A stretch of 60,809 bases of DNA from Candidatus Bathyarchaeota archaeon (GTDB lineage: Archaea > Thermoproteota > Bathyarchaeia > Bathyarchaeales > SOJC01): contig JAOUKM010000005.1 of the NCBI GenBank assembly GCA_029882535.1, positions 1 to 60,809 of the forward strand, read 5' to 3'. The notes under the pieces were generated by a model. It saw only the letters and a program-made list of their open reading frames with translations, was not told where the DNA came from and did not search any database. Both the position numbers and the translations under genes were made by a program. Shown piece after piece: positions 34,501 through 41,694 of this stretch. How positions within the stretch are numbered: the stretch's first letter is position 1; each line of letters opens with the position of its first letter.

Positions 34501-34792
34501 AATAGGTTGGACTAAGGGTAACTACACTATAAGTGGCGATGTAGCTATTGGCTCGGAAGAAGCAAATACAAGCGACAACTCATTGGTTGACGGATGGGTC
34601 TTCGTGACTATTTCAGGTGATGTTGATGGCGATTTTGACGTTGACATTTACGACGTCGTGAAGATTACTAGTGTTTACTGGTCTCAGGTAGGCGATCCGA
34701 AGTACAAGCCTAACTCTGACATAGACGGTAACGGTATAATCGATATTTACGACATAGTAAAATGCACAAACCACTACGGAGAAAACTGGTAA
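31592..34792 (+). CDS. Secreted gingipain-like (C25) peptidase with cohesin, CARDB and dockerin
   Basis: The 1066-residue protein has a signal peptide (~1-30), a propeptide-like region to ~250 and a C25 (gingipain/clan CD) peptidase domain at ~265-635: the catalytic dyad is visible as His in HIVNHNGHA (~residue 511) and Cys in YSLGCYAAAFD (~548). A cohesin (~755-890), a CARDB-like domain (~895-1000) and a C-terminal dockerin (DVDGDFDVDIYD, DIDGNGIIDIYD) follow. It is likely a surface-displayed cysteine protease tethered through cohesin-dockerin contacts. Its dockerin is nearly identical at DNA level to that of 28224-30488, which implies recent duplication or gene conversion. Confidence 0.9.
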   Translation: MMTLYRNIRATLVFSICCFMIISTISTGVLRIKHFQLSDQESFNSATKSKDKSTERLVTLTKTYTLHNSIIVDLAFPYPIMNSPPSYDSVEMLDLSKHGAPGEPILPFKTVKLLIPQGKELQSINITHSNRKTLEGKFNLEYGKTPLPISSSTPFVDQPNQEIYSSTTPFPGVLLSQVSEQYLRGYKILLLTLHPVQYIPKTGELFYFQNVTVTINLTETSEISLMFRNLPKDIKLVLSLVDNPEAVETYTDTITSRRPTSIVNSSESYNYVIITNAALNSSFQPLVEGKVLKGLNATTVLVEDILNDPDYFCNGLHGDGCGSQFNGTAARIRNFIKDAYQNWGAEYVLLGGDSEIVPVRGVYAYVDDTIDRNIPCDMYYGALDGSWDNDNDTIFGEGVFDEESPENGTAGEEADFLAEVYIGRAAVETAEEATNFVNKTLEYEQSTDESYLKKALMIGEELDDETEAGNSKDLVTDIIPQYTTKRLYHRDGTFSVAAVINELNSGTHIVNHNGHANSQSVMGIGTSTVDSLTNDKYCMIYSLGCYAAAFDKDEAIAEHFIFNSGGAFAFIGNSRYGWYVPGMTIGPGETFDRSFFSVLNGGTRNLGKALQLSKENQYSQSVERWTYFNLNLLGDPETEIVTDLMAPTDHFQTVTDLLTSPSLEGVVDLKGTAKRGTAVGATFANFTIKFGGGRYPASWQSQGIQLTNNGQDEIEDDVLATWNTSVVTPGIYTLKLTVTDEEGRVGEDWWIVRVILPPAVCVNPPTTEVQAGQTFTVKINITEIEELWKLDIQINWNTTLLDYVSHEVKIPVEYYFGGVLHTPVTIYKNKVNQTTGTYQIAAESESGSYPFTGSGTIFEMTFQTKANGTDVLKLSSTLLNQYLQPLSHVNINGIIEIAPGIHDVEVTNISPARTVTGQGTDLRINVTVSNYGTFGENFNVTAYANGTVVGTAQDFVVSSNWTTITIIWDTIGWTKGNYTISGDVAIGSEEANTSDNSLVDGWVFVTISGDVDGDFDVDIYDVVKITSVYWSQVGDPKYKPNSDIDGNGIIDIYDIVKCTNHYGENW

Positions 34793-34886
34793 CCATAACC
34801 TCTTTTTTTTATATACACTATCATTTTCATCTATTGACTAAATCTGATGTGGTAACATTATGTCTATAATCAAAAAAACCGTGCGT

Positions 34887-35363
34887 CTAGGCTTGACGTC
34901 TGTATAATTGAATTATTTTTTTCTTAATTTCAGAGCTGCTGTTAAGCTCGTCTTCAGTGAACTTTCCAATTCTTACGAGTTTTATCTTCAAGCCTTTATC
35001 TGCAATAGCATTTTTCACTAATTCTCCAATGCCTTTTTGGTCGTGTCCCACAGCGATAACATCTGGCTTTATCTTTTCAATTACTTCATCTATGTTAAAC
35101 TCCTCATATCCCAAAATTGCCTCGTCCACCACTTCTAAAGATTCCACCAATGCTCGACGTTGATTCTCTGACATTACTGGTTTCTCGCCTTTTCTTTTTT
35201 CAACAGTTTTGTCTCTTGCAACAATAACAATGAGCTCCGCATCCTCTCCACCTGCCTTCTTTACTTCTTCCAAAAACTTGACATGCCCTAGATGAAGTAG
35301 GTCGAATACTCCTGCAGCTAAAACTGTAGGGCGTTTTTTTTCTACTTGTTTATGGTTTGCCAT
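34887..35363 (-). CDS. ribL: FAD synthetase, archaeal RibL type
   Basis: The 158-residue nucleotidyltransferase has the HxGH motif (GVFDLLHLGHVKFLE near residue 25) and a conserved SEIKKKI near the C-terminus (SSSEIKKKIIQL), as in archaeal RibL, which adenylates FMN to FAD. Related glycerol-3-phosphate cytidylyltransferases share these motifs, but the neighbours (DUF357, dph5) match the usual archaeal setting of RibL. It overlaps the DUF357 gene upstream by 22 bases, so they are likely co-translated. Together with the riboflavin kinase at 25362 it completes riboflavin to FAD. Confidence 0.88.
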   Translation of the reverse strand: MANHKQVEKKRPTVLAAGVFDLLHLGHVKFLEEVKKAGGEDAELIVIVARDKTVEKRKGEKPVMSENQRRALVESLEVVDEAILGYEEFNIDEVIEKIKPDVIAVGHDQKGIGELVKNAIADKGLKIKLVRIGKFTEDELNSSSEIKKKIIQLYRRQA

Positions 35364-35605
35364 TGGAACTCTACCATTTCTAGCAGTTTTAACGCGTCAA
35401 GCAAGCCTTCGCAGTAAGCTACTGAGGCAAGAGCGGTTTCAAATCTTTTTTGGTCACGATAATATATGGCGTCCTCTAAGTATCTCTTTGCATGGTCCAA
35501 AACTTTTTCTCCTCTTCTCCTGTGCAGACCTTTGTCTTTTTGTATCTGTTGGAAGGCTTGCTGAGTGTTTTTTATGTATTTTTCAACAAGCTCTTTAATT
35601 GTCAT
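35342..35605 (-). CDS. DUF357 family protein
   Basis: The 87-residue all-helical protein (MTIKELVEKYIKNTQQAFQQ; YLEDAIYYRDQKRFETALASVAYCEGLLDAL) matches the archaeal DUF357 family, often found beside FAD synthetase and diphthine synthase genes. It overlaps both neighbours (4 bases with dph5, 22 bases with ribL), which marks a tight three-gene operon. Its helices could form a four-helix or coiled-coil dimer. Biochemical role unknown. Confidence 0.85.
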   Translation of the reverse strand: MTIKELVEKYIKNTQQAFQQIQKDKGLHRRRGEKVLDHAKRYLEDAIYYRDQKRFETALASVAYCEGLLDALKLLEMVEFQWQTINK

Positions 35606-36405
35606 TTAATCAGTTTCCTTATACTTTCAGGCGCGTTTGCCAGTTTGATGAGGGCTTCTACCTCCATGAAATGAAGTTTTCCTGGAAAGATGAGTGTGTG
35701 GGGCGGACTGCCAAAATCATAATTTCGTACCTCGTCTAGCAAGCCAGCTTTCACAGCAGGTTTTCTTGAGCCAGCTTTTGCTATACCCACAACTAGTATG
35801 TCTCGGATGATAATGGACTCTCGCTTCCTTTTCTCTGTTGCCAAAAGTGTTTCTAGCGCTTCTTTTATGGTCATATATCGCTTTTCCTCTGCTCTGATGT
35901 CTAAGAAACAAAGTGTATGAAATCCTGCTTTCAGATTTGTCTTAACTATGTTGTAGGGCGCTTCCGGAACATCGCCGCCGTTGATGAAGGGAATTGTTAC
36001 ACTTCTTCCAAACTTGTAGTTCTGCAAACCTGACAGCCCTATTGCCGCGGAGACTATGGAGGCGCCATGAACTATGCGCGTTTTGATTCCAGCTTTTTCG
36101 GCTCTTATCCGCAAATCTATATGTGTCGTGGCAATCAACGGGTCTCCAGGCACGAGAAAGACTGTTTTTCCTCTTAGCGCTGCAGCAAGAATTTGCCTTC
36201 CATCCTCCTCTTCAAGTATCCTTCTAGAAACTAAAACAATCTTCTTTCCAGTAAGATTTTCTAGTTTCTCAATCTTCAATCCTTCCATTAAGCTGGTGTA
36301 TAATTCTGCGAAGACAAAATCTGCGTTTTTTACTTCTTCTAGGCCGCGCAGCGAAATGTCATTTTCGTCATGGAGTCCCAAGCCGACAAAGACAAGCTCA
36401 CCCAT
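35602..36405 (-). CDS. dph5: Diphthine synthase
   Basis: The 267-residue protein is a full-length member of the tetrapyrrole-methylase fold: N-terminal GELVFVGLGLHDENDISLRG, central LVPGDPLIATTH and GASIVSAAIGLSGLQNYKFG, C-terminal LIFPGKLHFMEVEAL. It uses S-adenosylmethionine to methylate the modified histidine of elongation factor 2 during diphthamide synthesis. It is the first gene of the dph5-DUF357-ribL operon. All family motifs are present. Confidence 0.95.
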   Translation of the reverse strand: MGELVFVGLGLHDENDISLRGLEEVKNADFVFAELYTSLMEGLKIEKLENLTGKKIVLVSRRILEEEDGRQILAAALRGKTVFLVPGDPLIATTHIDLRIRAEKAGIKTRIVHGASIVSAAIGLSGLQNYKFGRSVTIPFINGGDVPEAPYNIVKTNLKAGFHTLCFLDIRAEEKRYMTIKEALETLLATEKRKRESIIIRDILVVGIAKAGSRKPAVKAGLLDEVRNYDFGSPPHTLIFPGKLHFMEVEALIKLANAPESIRKLIK

Positions 36406-36481
36406 TTAAGTCACTACTAGTTTATGTGCGGTAACGAAAAATATTAGGGTAGCTATGTTACAAAAGGATTGGCTGAGTTGT

Positions 36482-36559
36482 GGGCCCGTAGCTCAGCAAG
36501 GCTAGAGCGGCGGACTCTTAATCCGTAGGTCGCGGGTTCAATTCCCGTCGGGCCCGCCA
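36482..36559 (+). tRNA. tRNA-Lys(CTT) with encoded CCA
   Basis: Acceptor GGGCCCG pairs with CGGGCCC (36549-36555), discriminator G is at 36556 and CCA follows at 36557-36559. The anticodon stem GCGGA/TCCGT closes the loop CTCTTAA, anticodon CTT (Lys). There is no intron. A degenerate copy of its 3' end lies at 39387-39416, beyond the AOR genes, which suggests this tRNA was an integration site. Confidence 0.95.
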
Positions 36560-36850
36560 TCCACAGTGCGCATTTGACCTGCTGTCTTTTGACGTATGAG
36601 GTCCTCAGACTTTGCTTAGGGTTTTGAGCTGGATGTTCTCTTTCTGTTCGAATCCCGCGCGCGCAGAAACTTAATGCGCATGCATGCAGTAGTTTAACAA
36701 AGTGTGTATTCTAAAATGGGGGTTTGCTATGGATAACCCACGCATCTTGGAAAAAAATATTGGTAAGCGAGGGAAAAAATTGAAAGACGTATTGAATATA
36801 AGGAATGTCTGCATAACGAAAGCAAAGACGTTGAGGATGCTATATAAAGA

Positions 36851-37390
36851 TTGAAAACGAACCGAAACAACCAAATTTGGATTAAGCGAAACTATGAGAA
36901 TTGTAGCGGATGCAGAAGATGCGAAATTGCCTGTTCGCTTCATCATGAAGGAAGAATTTGGCCTGAAGCTTCAAGAATAAGGATTTTCATGCTTATTCCA
37001 GGAGTTGAGATTCCCCATTTATGCTTTCAATGCGAGGATTATCCATGTGTTGAAGCATGCCCCGCAAGAGCCTTATCTCTAAACAGTAAAATTGGAGCGA
37101 TAAACATAGATGCTTCAAAGTGCACTGCATGCGGTCTATGCATCGAGGCTTGCTCGGGAAATGTTCCGCATCTACATCCAGAAGGAAACTACATTGTTAT
37201 CTGCGACCTCTGTAATGGAAAGCCAAAATGTGTTAAAGCGTGCCAAGAAGGCCGATGGAACACTTTAATGCTTATTCCAAGAAAAAAAGAAGTCTCCTAT
37301 AAGACCTTGGCCAAAAAACCGCAAGAACTCACACATGAAGTTGCAGAACAAATTCTTGGAGAAGAAACTGCAAAGGAGGTTTTAGGATGA
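36851..37390 (+). CDS. Polyferredoxin subunit paired with AOR
   Basis: The 179-residue protein has four [4Fe-4S] binding sets: CSGCRRCEIAC (~18-28), CFQCEDYPCVEACP (~58-71), CTACGLCIEAC (~91-101) and CDLCNGKPKCVKAC (~117-130), the pattern of CooF/HycB-like electron-transfer subunits. It would pass electrons from the tungsten enzyme encoded next (overlap of four bases, ATGA) to a soluble ferredoxin or another partner. The start is TTG at 36851, which follows a TATATAAA box so closely that the box cannot serve this start; the real promoter may be further up. A 42-codon open frame at 36729-36857 overlaps the start. Confidence 0.88.
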   Translation: MKTNRNNQIWIKRNYENCSGCRRCEIACSLHHEGRIWPEASRIRIFMLIPGVEIPHLCFQCEDYPCVEACPARALSLNSKIGAINIDASKCTACGLCIEACSGNVPHLHPEGNYIVICDLCNGKPKCVKACQEGRWNTLMLIPRKKEVSYKTLAKKPQELTHEVAEQILGEETAKEVLG

Positions 37391-39261
37391 TGAGAGGCTA
37401 CGCTGGAAAATTCTTGGAAATAGACCTTTCCAGCAGAAACGTCAAAGACACGAAATTTTCAGACGAGGTACTAAGAGATTATATTGGCGGAAGAGGCTTA
37501 GCCACCAAGGTTTTATGGGATAGGCTTGGCAGGAAATGGGAAACAGTGGATCCGCTTGGCCCAGAGAATATTTTGCTTGTTCTTACAGGCCCATTTACGG
37601 GATACTTCCCCGGAACAAAAGTCTGTGTCTCCGGAAAGTCGCCTCAAAGTAATGGTGTAATAGGCTCAACGGTTGCAGGCGAGTTTGGAGTAGACTTGAA
37701 ATGCGGAGGCTATGATGGGTTAATAATAACTGGAAAAGCAGAAAAGCCATGTTATATATTCACGTGTGACAGCCAAGTCGAAATTAAAGACGCTTCACCC
37801 ATCTGGGGCAAAAAAGCAAGGGAAACCCTACGTTTTCTGGTTAGAAAATCAATCGAGGAAATTAAAGATGTTCGACCCAGCTACGGAGAAGTGAAGGAAC
37901 CCTCAGTTCTCTATATTGGGCCGGCCGGAGAAAATAAAACTAGGGTTGCAGCTGTCGTCGCCAAGTATGCACATGGAGCGGGCTACGGCGGATACGGCGG
38001 AGTAATGGGGGCCAAGAACTTGAAAGCAATAGTCGCAAAGGGATTTGGTCCAGTACCAGACGTGTATGACAAGGAGAAGGTGATAGATCTAGCCCAACGG
38101 TTTTCCGAATGGAATTTTGAGATGGAAAGATTCAGACGCTGGGGAACTGGAGGTGGAGGCTACTTCTTTGGGGCCGAAACAAGTTCTGAACCCGTCAGAA
38201 ACTGGCAGAATGAATGGCATGACAAGGAAAGTTACAAGAAAGAAGAATTCGACAAGTACTGGGTTAAGAAAAACTGGGGAGACTTTGGCTGTCCAACGAC
38301 GTGTCTAAAGCTTGCAGTGCTAAAAACTGGAAGGTTTAGGGGAGCAATATGCGACAATCCAGACTACGAGCTTGAAGCCTACTTAGGAACAAACCTCGGA
38401 ATATTCACCCCTGAAGAGAACATCTACTTATCCTACGTTAGTAACGAGCTGGGCTTGTGTGGAATTCAAGGCGGGGCAGTTCTAGGATTCGCAGCAGAAC
38501 TCTACGAAAAAGGAATACTAACAAAGAAAGATCTAGATGGAATAGAACCTAAATGGGCAAACGTCGAAGCCTTCACAGCCCTAGCTGAGAAAGTAGCCTT
38601 TAGGGAGGGAATTGGTGACATCTTAGCCGAGGGAGTCTATCGGGCAGCATTAAAGCTTGGAAAAATCAAAGGTGCCGATCTGCTAAAGTACGCTGTTCAC
38701 GAGAAAGGTGTAGCAATAGGAGCGCATGGGGTTAGAAGCGGAGAAGACTTCATTGCAAAAAATATTGCCTACGCGTGCTCAGTCCAAGGCGGAGATCACA
38801 CATCGGCGGCTTCTCTTCCGCTTGACCAAGGCGGCGAACTATCCTCAATAATGGCTGACTCAGCTGTCCTCTGCATCTTCGCTGCATTCGGAATCGAAGA
38901 CAACGAAAAAATCAACTTTTACGAGGGGCTTACAGGGTGGAAGCTAACAAGAAAAGAATGGTATAAGGAAAAAGCTCCAAGAATACTACACCTGCAAAGA
39001 GCTATGCTGCTATTAGGCGGGCCGGACGCCAAGTGGAGGCCAAAATTGGATGATGACAATCCGCTGAGGTTCTGGGAGCCACTGCCCTCAGGACCCTACA
39101 AAGGAAAAACATTAGATAGAAAGAAGTTTGATGAATCAAGACTTGAATACTTTGCAGCTGCTGGCTGGAACGAAAACGGAGTGCCAAAACCTGAAACGTT
39201 ACGAAAACTGGGCCTAGAAGACGTAGAAGCAAAACTTAAGGATGTAGCCCTGATAAAATAG
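37387..39261 (+). CDS. Aldehyde ferredoxin oxidoreductase family tungsten enzyme
   Basis: The 624-residue protein covers the whole AOR family. The N-terminal domain carries the pterin-binding GPFTGYFPGTKVCVSGKSP and AHGAGYGGYGGVMGAKNLKA motifs; the middle has the cluster region and PDYELEAYLGTNLG with the family's conserved Glu, and the C-terminal part has the fourth cluster Cys (~464, YACSVQGGDH). In the cluster motif the first Cys of CxxCxxxC is replaced by Asp (D299, with C302 and C306). AOR enzymes oxidise aldehydes to acids with ferredoxin as acceptor, or run in reverse. The subfamily and substrate are not clear. It forms an operon with the polyferredoxin and sits between a tRNA and a tRNA remnant. 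Confidence 0.92.
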   Translation: MMRGYAGKFLEIDLSSRNVKDTKFSDEVLRDYIGGRGLATKVLWDRLGRKWETVDPLGPENILLVLTGPFTGYFPGTKVCVSGKSPQSNGVIGSTVAGEFGVDLKCGGYDGLIITGKAEKPCYIFTCDSQVEIKDASPIWGKKARETLRFLVRKSIEEIKDVRPSYGEVKEPSVLYIGPAGENKTRVAAVVAKYAHGAGYGGYGGVMGAKNLKAIVAKGFGPVPDVYDKEKVIDLAQRFSEWNFEMERFRRWGTGGGGYFFGAETSSEPVRNWQNEWHDKESYKKEEFDKYWVKKNWGDFGCPTTCLKLAVLKTGRFRGAICDNPDYELEAYLGTNLGIFTPEENIYLSYVSNELGLCGIQGGAVLGFAAELYEKGILTKKDLDGIEPKWANVEAFTALAEKVAFREGIGDILAEGVYRAALKLGKIKGADLLKYAVHEKGVAIGAHGVRSGEDFIAKNIAYACSVQGGDHTSAASLPLDQGGELSSIMADSAVLCIFAAFGIEDNEKINFYEGLTGWKLTRKEWYKEKAPRILHLQRAMLLLGGPDAKWRPKLDDDNPLRFWEPLPSGPYKGKTLDRKKFDESRLEYFAAAGWNENGVPKPETLRKLGLEDVEAKLKDVALIK

Positions 39262-39473
39262 CTCAGCCCACACGTGCGGCAATGTTGGTTGGGTTCAAAT
39301 CCCAGCGATCCATTTTGATGACGATTACGTTTAAGACATAAAAAAAGTGGGAGATTGATGGGAGATTTGATTGGGCAAATTCACTCCACGGGAATCAATT
39401 CCTGTCGAGCCCGCCACATATCCTCTAGTTTTAAATACAAATTTCTCGAAATAACAAAGACAGGTGTAATAAA
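39262..39473. other. Gap holding two tRNA 3'-end remnants
   Basis: At 39387-39416 the sequence reads like the last 29 bases of tRNA-Lys(CTT) (T arm, acceptor 3' strand and CCA) with one inserted base and about four changes. At 39287-39313 GGTTGGGTTCAAATCCCAGC with a following GATCCA resembles the T arm and acceptor end of a different tRNA. Neither has a 5' half nearby. The promoter of the next gene (TTTTAAATAC near 39428-39437) lies at the end. Confidence 0.6.
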
Positions 39474-40265
39474 TTGAATGTGGAAAAACCTACGCATGAA
39501 TTGTCTATCGGTGAAATCCTTTCCCTAACGTTCAACCTTTACCTGTCCGAGTTTTTACAGTTTTTCTTGCCTTTTCTAGTCGCCGGGATAATAATGGGTC
39601 TTTCTACTTATGCGATAATTTCGTCCTTTCCTTTACCAACCGAACCAAGCCCGACGGCTCCTTATGAAGAAATATTCGCTTGGCTTGTCGATTTCTTTTC
39701 AACAGTCATTGTGATAGGTGTTCTGTCGGGTCTTGTTTCGTGGATAGTAGGCACCACGACGACTGGAGTGGTCATCAAATATGCTTCTGACAAAATAGAG
39801 AAAGGCGAGGCAAGTCTCGGGGTAAGTTTTAGCTTTGTGATTTCCCTGCTTCCATCGCTGCTAATAGCTCAACTTGTAGCTGGAATCTTGATTTTCATTG
39901 GGCTGTTGCTCTTCGTTATAGTAGGAATCATTCTCGCCATAATGTTTTTGCTGATCATCCCTACAATAGTTATTGAGCGGAAAGGTGCCTTTGACAGCCT
40001 AGGAAGAAGTAGAAGGCTTGTAAGCCATCGTTGGCTGAAAACTTTCGCTCTTCTGCTAATCGTAGGTATAATTGTTATGATAGTCAGCGGTGTTGCAAGC
40101 GTGTTAGTAGTGCCCTTCAACTCTATCCATCCAATTATCGGTCCACTTATCACGAACATAATATCTGCCTTTGTAGGCCCAATTTATCCGATTACAATAA
40201 TCTATCTTTATTATGCAATGGTTGCCCGAGAAATTCCACCGCCTCCGCCTCCTCCTACCCTCTAA
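39474..40265 (+). CDS. Multi-pass membrane protein, glycerophosphodiesterase-membrane-domain-like
   Basis: The 263-residue protein has about six long helices (residues ~25-50, 72-98, 118-145, 148-168, 187-215, 222-250) and a proline-rich end (REIPPPPPPPTL). The central RKGAFDSLGRSRRLVSHRW after a helix recalls the membrane domain of glycerophosphoryl diester phosphodiesterases and DUF-type YciC proteins. There is no catalytic domain. The start is TTG at 39474 with a TATA box ~40 bases upstream. It lies just outside the possible tRNA-flanked insert. Function unknown. Confidence 0.7.
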   Translation: MNVEKPTHELSIGEILSLTFNLYLSEFLQFFLPFLVAGIIMGLSTYAIISSFPLPTEPSPTAPYEEIFAWLVDFFSTVIVIGVLSGLVSWIVGTTTTGVVIKYASDKIEKGEASLGVSFSFVISLLPSLLIAQLVAGILIFIGLLLFVIVGIILAIMFLLIIPTIVIERKGAFDSLGRSRRLVSHRWLKTFALLLIVGIIVMIVSGVASVLVVPFNSIHPIIGPLITNIISAFVGPIYPITIIYLYYAMVAREIPPPPPPPTL

Positions 40266-40366
40266 TCAAACATCGCTTAAAGCCAGTCATAATAAGCTGT
40301 GATTTACGAAAGCTCCTAGTTAACAGTAGGATCCAATATAGAGACAAAGCTTTTTGGCTAAAAGAG

Positions 40367-40552
40367 CTATCTTTTTACTTCTACTTCTCTCTTTAGTCTC
40401 TCTACTTCTTGTCGCAAGTTTATGATTTCGAAAAACAAAAATAAAATGCCATGCTTTGCAAACTGTTCCACTTTTTCACTAGTTGACTGCTCGCCCACTT
40501 TGTCTCCAACTTTCTCAACAACTTCTTTTAAAAACAATTCTTTTTGACTCAT
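40367..40552 (-). CDS. Small coiled-coil protein, hypothetical
   Basis: The 61-residue product is highly charged (ELFLKEVVEKVGDKVGEQ) with a short hydrophobic patch (HGILFLFFEI) followed by a coiled coil (INLRQEVERLKREVEVKR). It is alone between two convergent or unrelated genes and resembles no named family. The regular heptads and charged composition make it more likely to be real than a chance frame, but this is uncertain. Confidence 0.45.
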   Translation of the reverse strand: MSQKELFLKEVVEKVGDKVGEQSTSEKVEQFAKHGILFLFFEIINLRQEVERLKREVEVKR

Positions 40553-40783
40553 TTCAAATCAGCCTAGAGGGCGCTTAGTTTTATGATAAAAGTTATGAAG
40601 TTTGAAATCTTATTTAAAATCTAGAATTTTTGTGTAAGAAAGGCGTGACTTCTGAAGGTCAGACTGGAAAGTTGTATTATGCGTTATTATAAATTTGGTG
40701 GCTATTCTAGCTTGCAGTGTTGCCAAGTTCGATTGATCAAAGCAATATAGCAAACAAGCGGTTGTGATGTTATGTCTCTGACG

Positions 40784-41215
40784 TTATGTAATGTCCTCAG
40801 CAGCAAACGTTATTTCGATTTTTTGTTGAGAATTTTTCAGCTTTGCCACGAAGCGCCTTGAAAAATCTCTAGCTGCCTTGTTTGCTTTTATTGCCAGCGT
40901 CCTGTCACAGATATAGCTGCTTTTGCGAACAACCAAATCTGCTGCGTGATTAAACGTGAGTTTCGGGTTTCCCCAAGCTTCCACTACTTCCCTTTCGTCA
41001 TCCACTTGAACAATGATTGTCAACTTAGCGTCTTTTTTGTTCAGAATTTTCTTGAATTCATCACTCAAGTCTTTGATGCTTTTATCTGCTGCCACAGCGA
41101 TTATACAGTCTCCTCGTTTAGTCAAATTAGCATCTTTTGTGATTTCAAACGTGTTCTTATTTCTTGCAAGAATGTTTTCATGACCATGTGCAGTGATAAC
41201 TTCAACTGTCTTCAT
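40784..41215 (-). CDS. DUF371 family protein
   Basis: The 143-residue protein matches archaeal DUF371: VITAHGHENILARNKNTFEITKD at the start, RGDCIIAVAADKSIKDLS in the middle and the RKSSYICDRTLAIKANKAA region toward the end. The family is conserved and of unknown function, probably a nucleic-acid or ligand binding beta-barrel. Its ATG overlaps the stop of the upstream acetyltransferase frame (ATGA), so the two are an operon. Confidence 0.85.
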   Translation of the reverse strand: MKTVEVITAHGHENILARNKNTFEITKDANLTKRGDCIIAVAADKSIKDLSDEFKKILNKKDAKLTIIVQVDDEREVVEAWGNPKLTFNHAADLVVRKSSYICDRTLAIKANKAARDFSRRFVAKLKNSQQKIEITFAAEDIT

Positions 41216-41679
41216 GTCTGTTCCATCTTTGACAAGATAAGTTCAAGCATTATAGCGTCATGTCCCATGCCGAAGAAATTGCGCCACACGCCGGGTATTC
41301 TAAATCCATGCTTATAATAGAAAGGAACGCCGAAGCACACTTGTAATGCACTTCCGCCACAACAATTTTCGATTTACTGTTTCTTAGCGCTCTAAGCTCG
41401 GTTTCTAAGAGCAATGTTCCTATTCCTTGATGTTGATGCGCTACATCTACTGCAATATCCTTCAATACACCGTTACCATTATGTACGTCGCCCATAACAT
41501 AACCTACAACTTTCTCTTTTTTTAACCGCCACAAGAGCTAACTCAGATTTGCATTCCATTTCTTCTTCAAGGTGTTTTCTGTATTTTGTCTTCTCGGCGA
41601 AGGGATTGGCTAACATCGCTAATTCGGAGACGACGTCTAAGTCGCTTTCCCTCATCTTCCTTATGGCAGTTTCTTTCAT
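41214..41679 (-). pseudogene. GNAT acetyltransferase with two frameshifts
   Basis: Three successive frames join into one GNAT protein. The first (from 41679) gives MKETAIRKMRESDLDVVSEL to LALVAVKK. An A7 run near 41517-41523, which would need to be A6, moves to the frame encoding EKVVGYVMGDVHN and the acetyl-CoA motif HQHQGIGTLLLETE. A second shift near 41325 leads to FYYKHGFRIPGVWRNFFGMG and a stop that overlaps the DUF371 start. The joined protein (~155 residues) resembles archaeal RimI-like N-acetyltransferases. Two shifts in one gene mean either true decay or homopolymer errors; the intact downstream coupling favours errors. Confidence 0.7.
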
Positions 41680-41694
41680 GCTTTTATTGCACCA

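Noticed and set aside
36729-36857. A 42-codon open frame overlapping the start of the polyferredoxin gene
   Set aside because: It has no recognisable family, only a weak G-rich ribosome site and basic low-complexity composition. It could be a leader, but the evidence is too thin to list as a gene.
39317-39372. C-box-like TGATGA and C'-like TGATGG, suggesting a C/D box RNA
   Set aside because: There is no CTGA D or D' box at proper spacing, and the region is better explained by tRNA-end remnants.
40621-40711. Inverted repeat CTAGAAT/ATTCTAG with a long loop
   Set aside because: Seven base pairs across ~75 bases is not convincing as a structure, and nothing nearby calls for one.
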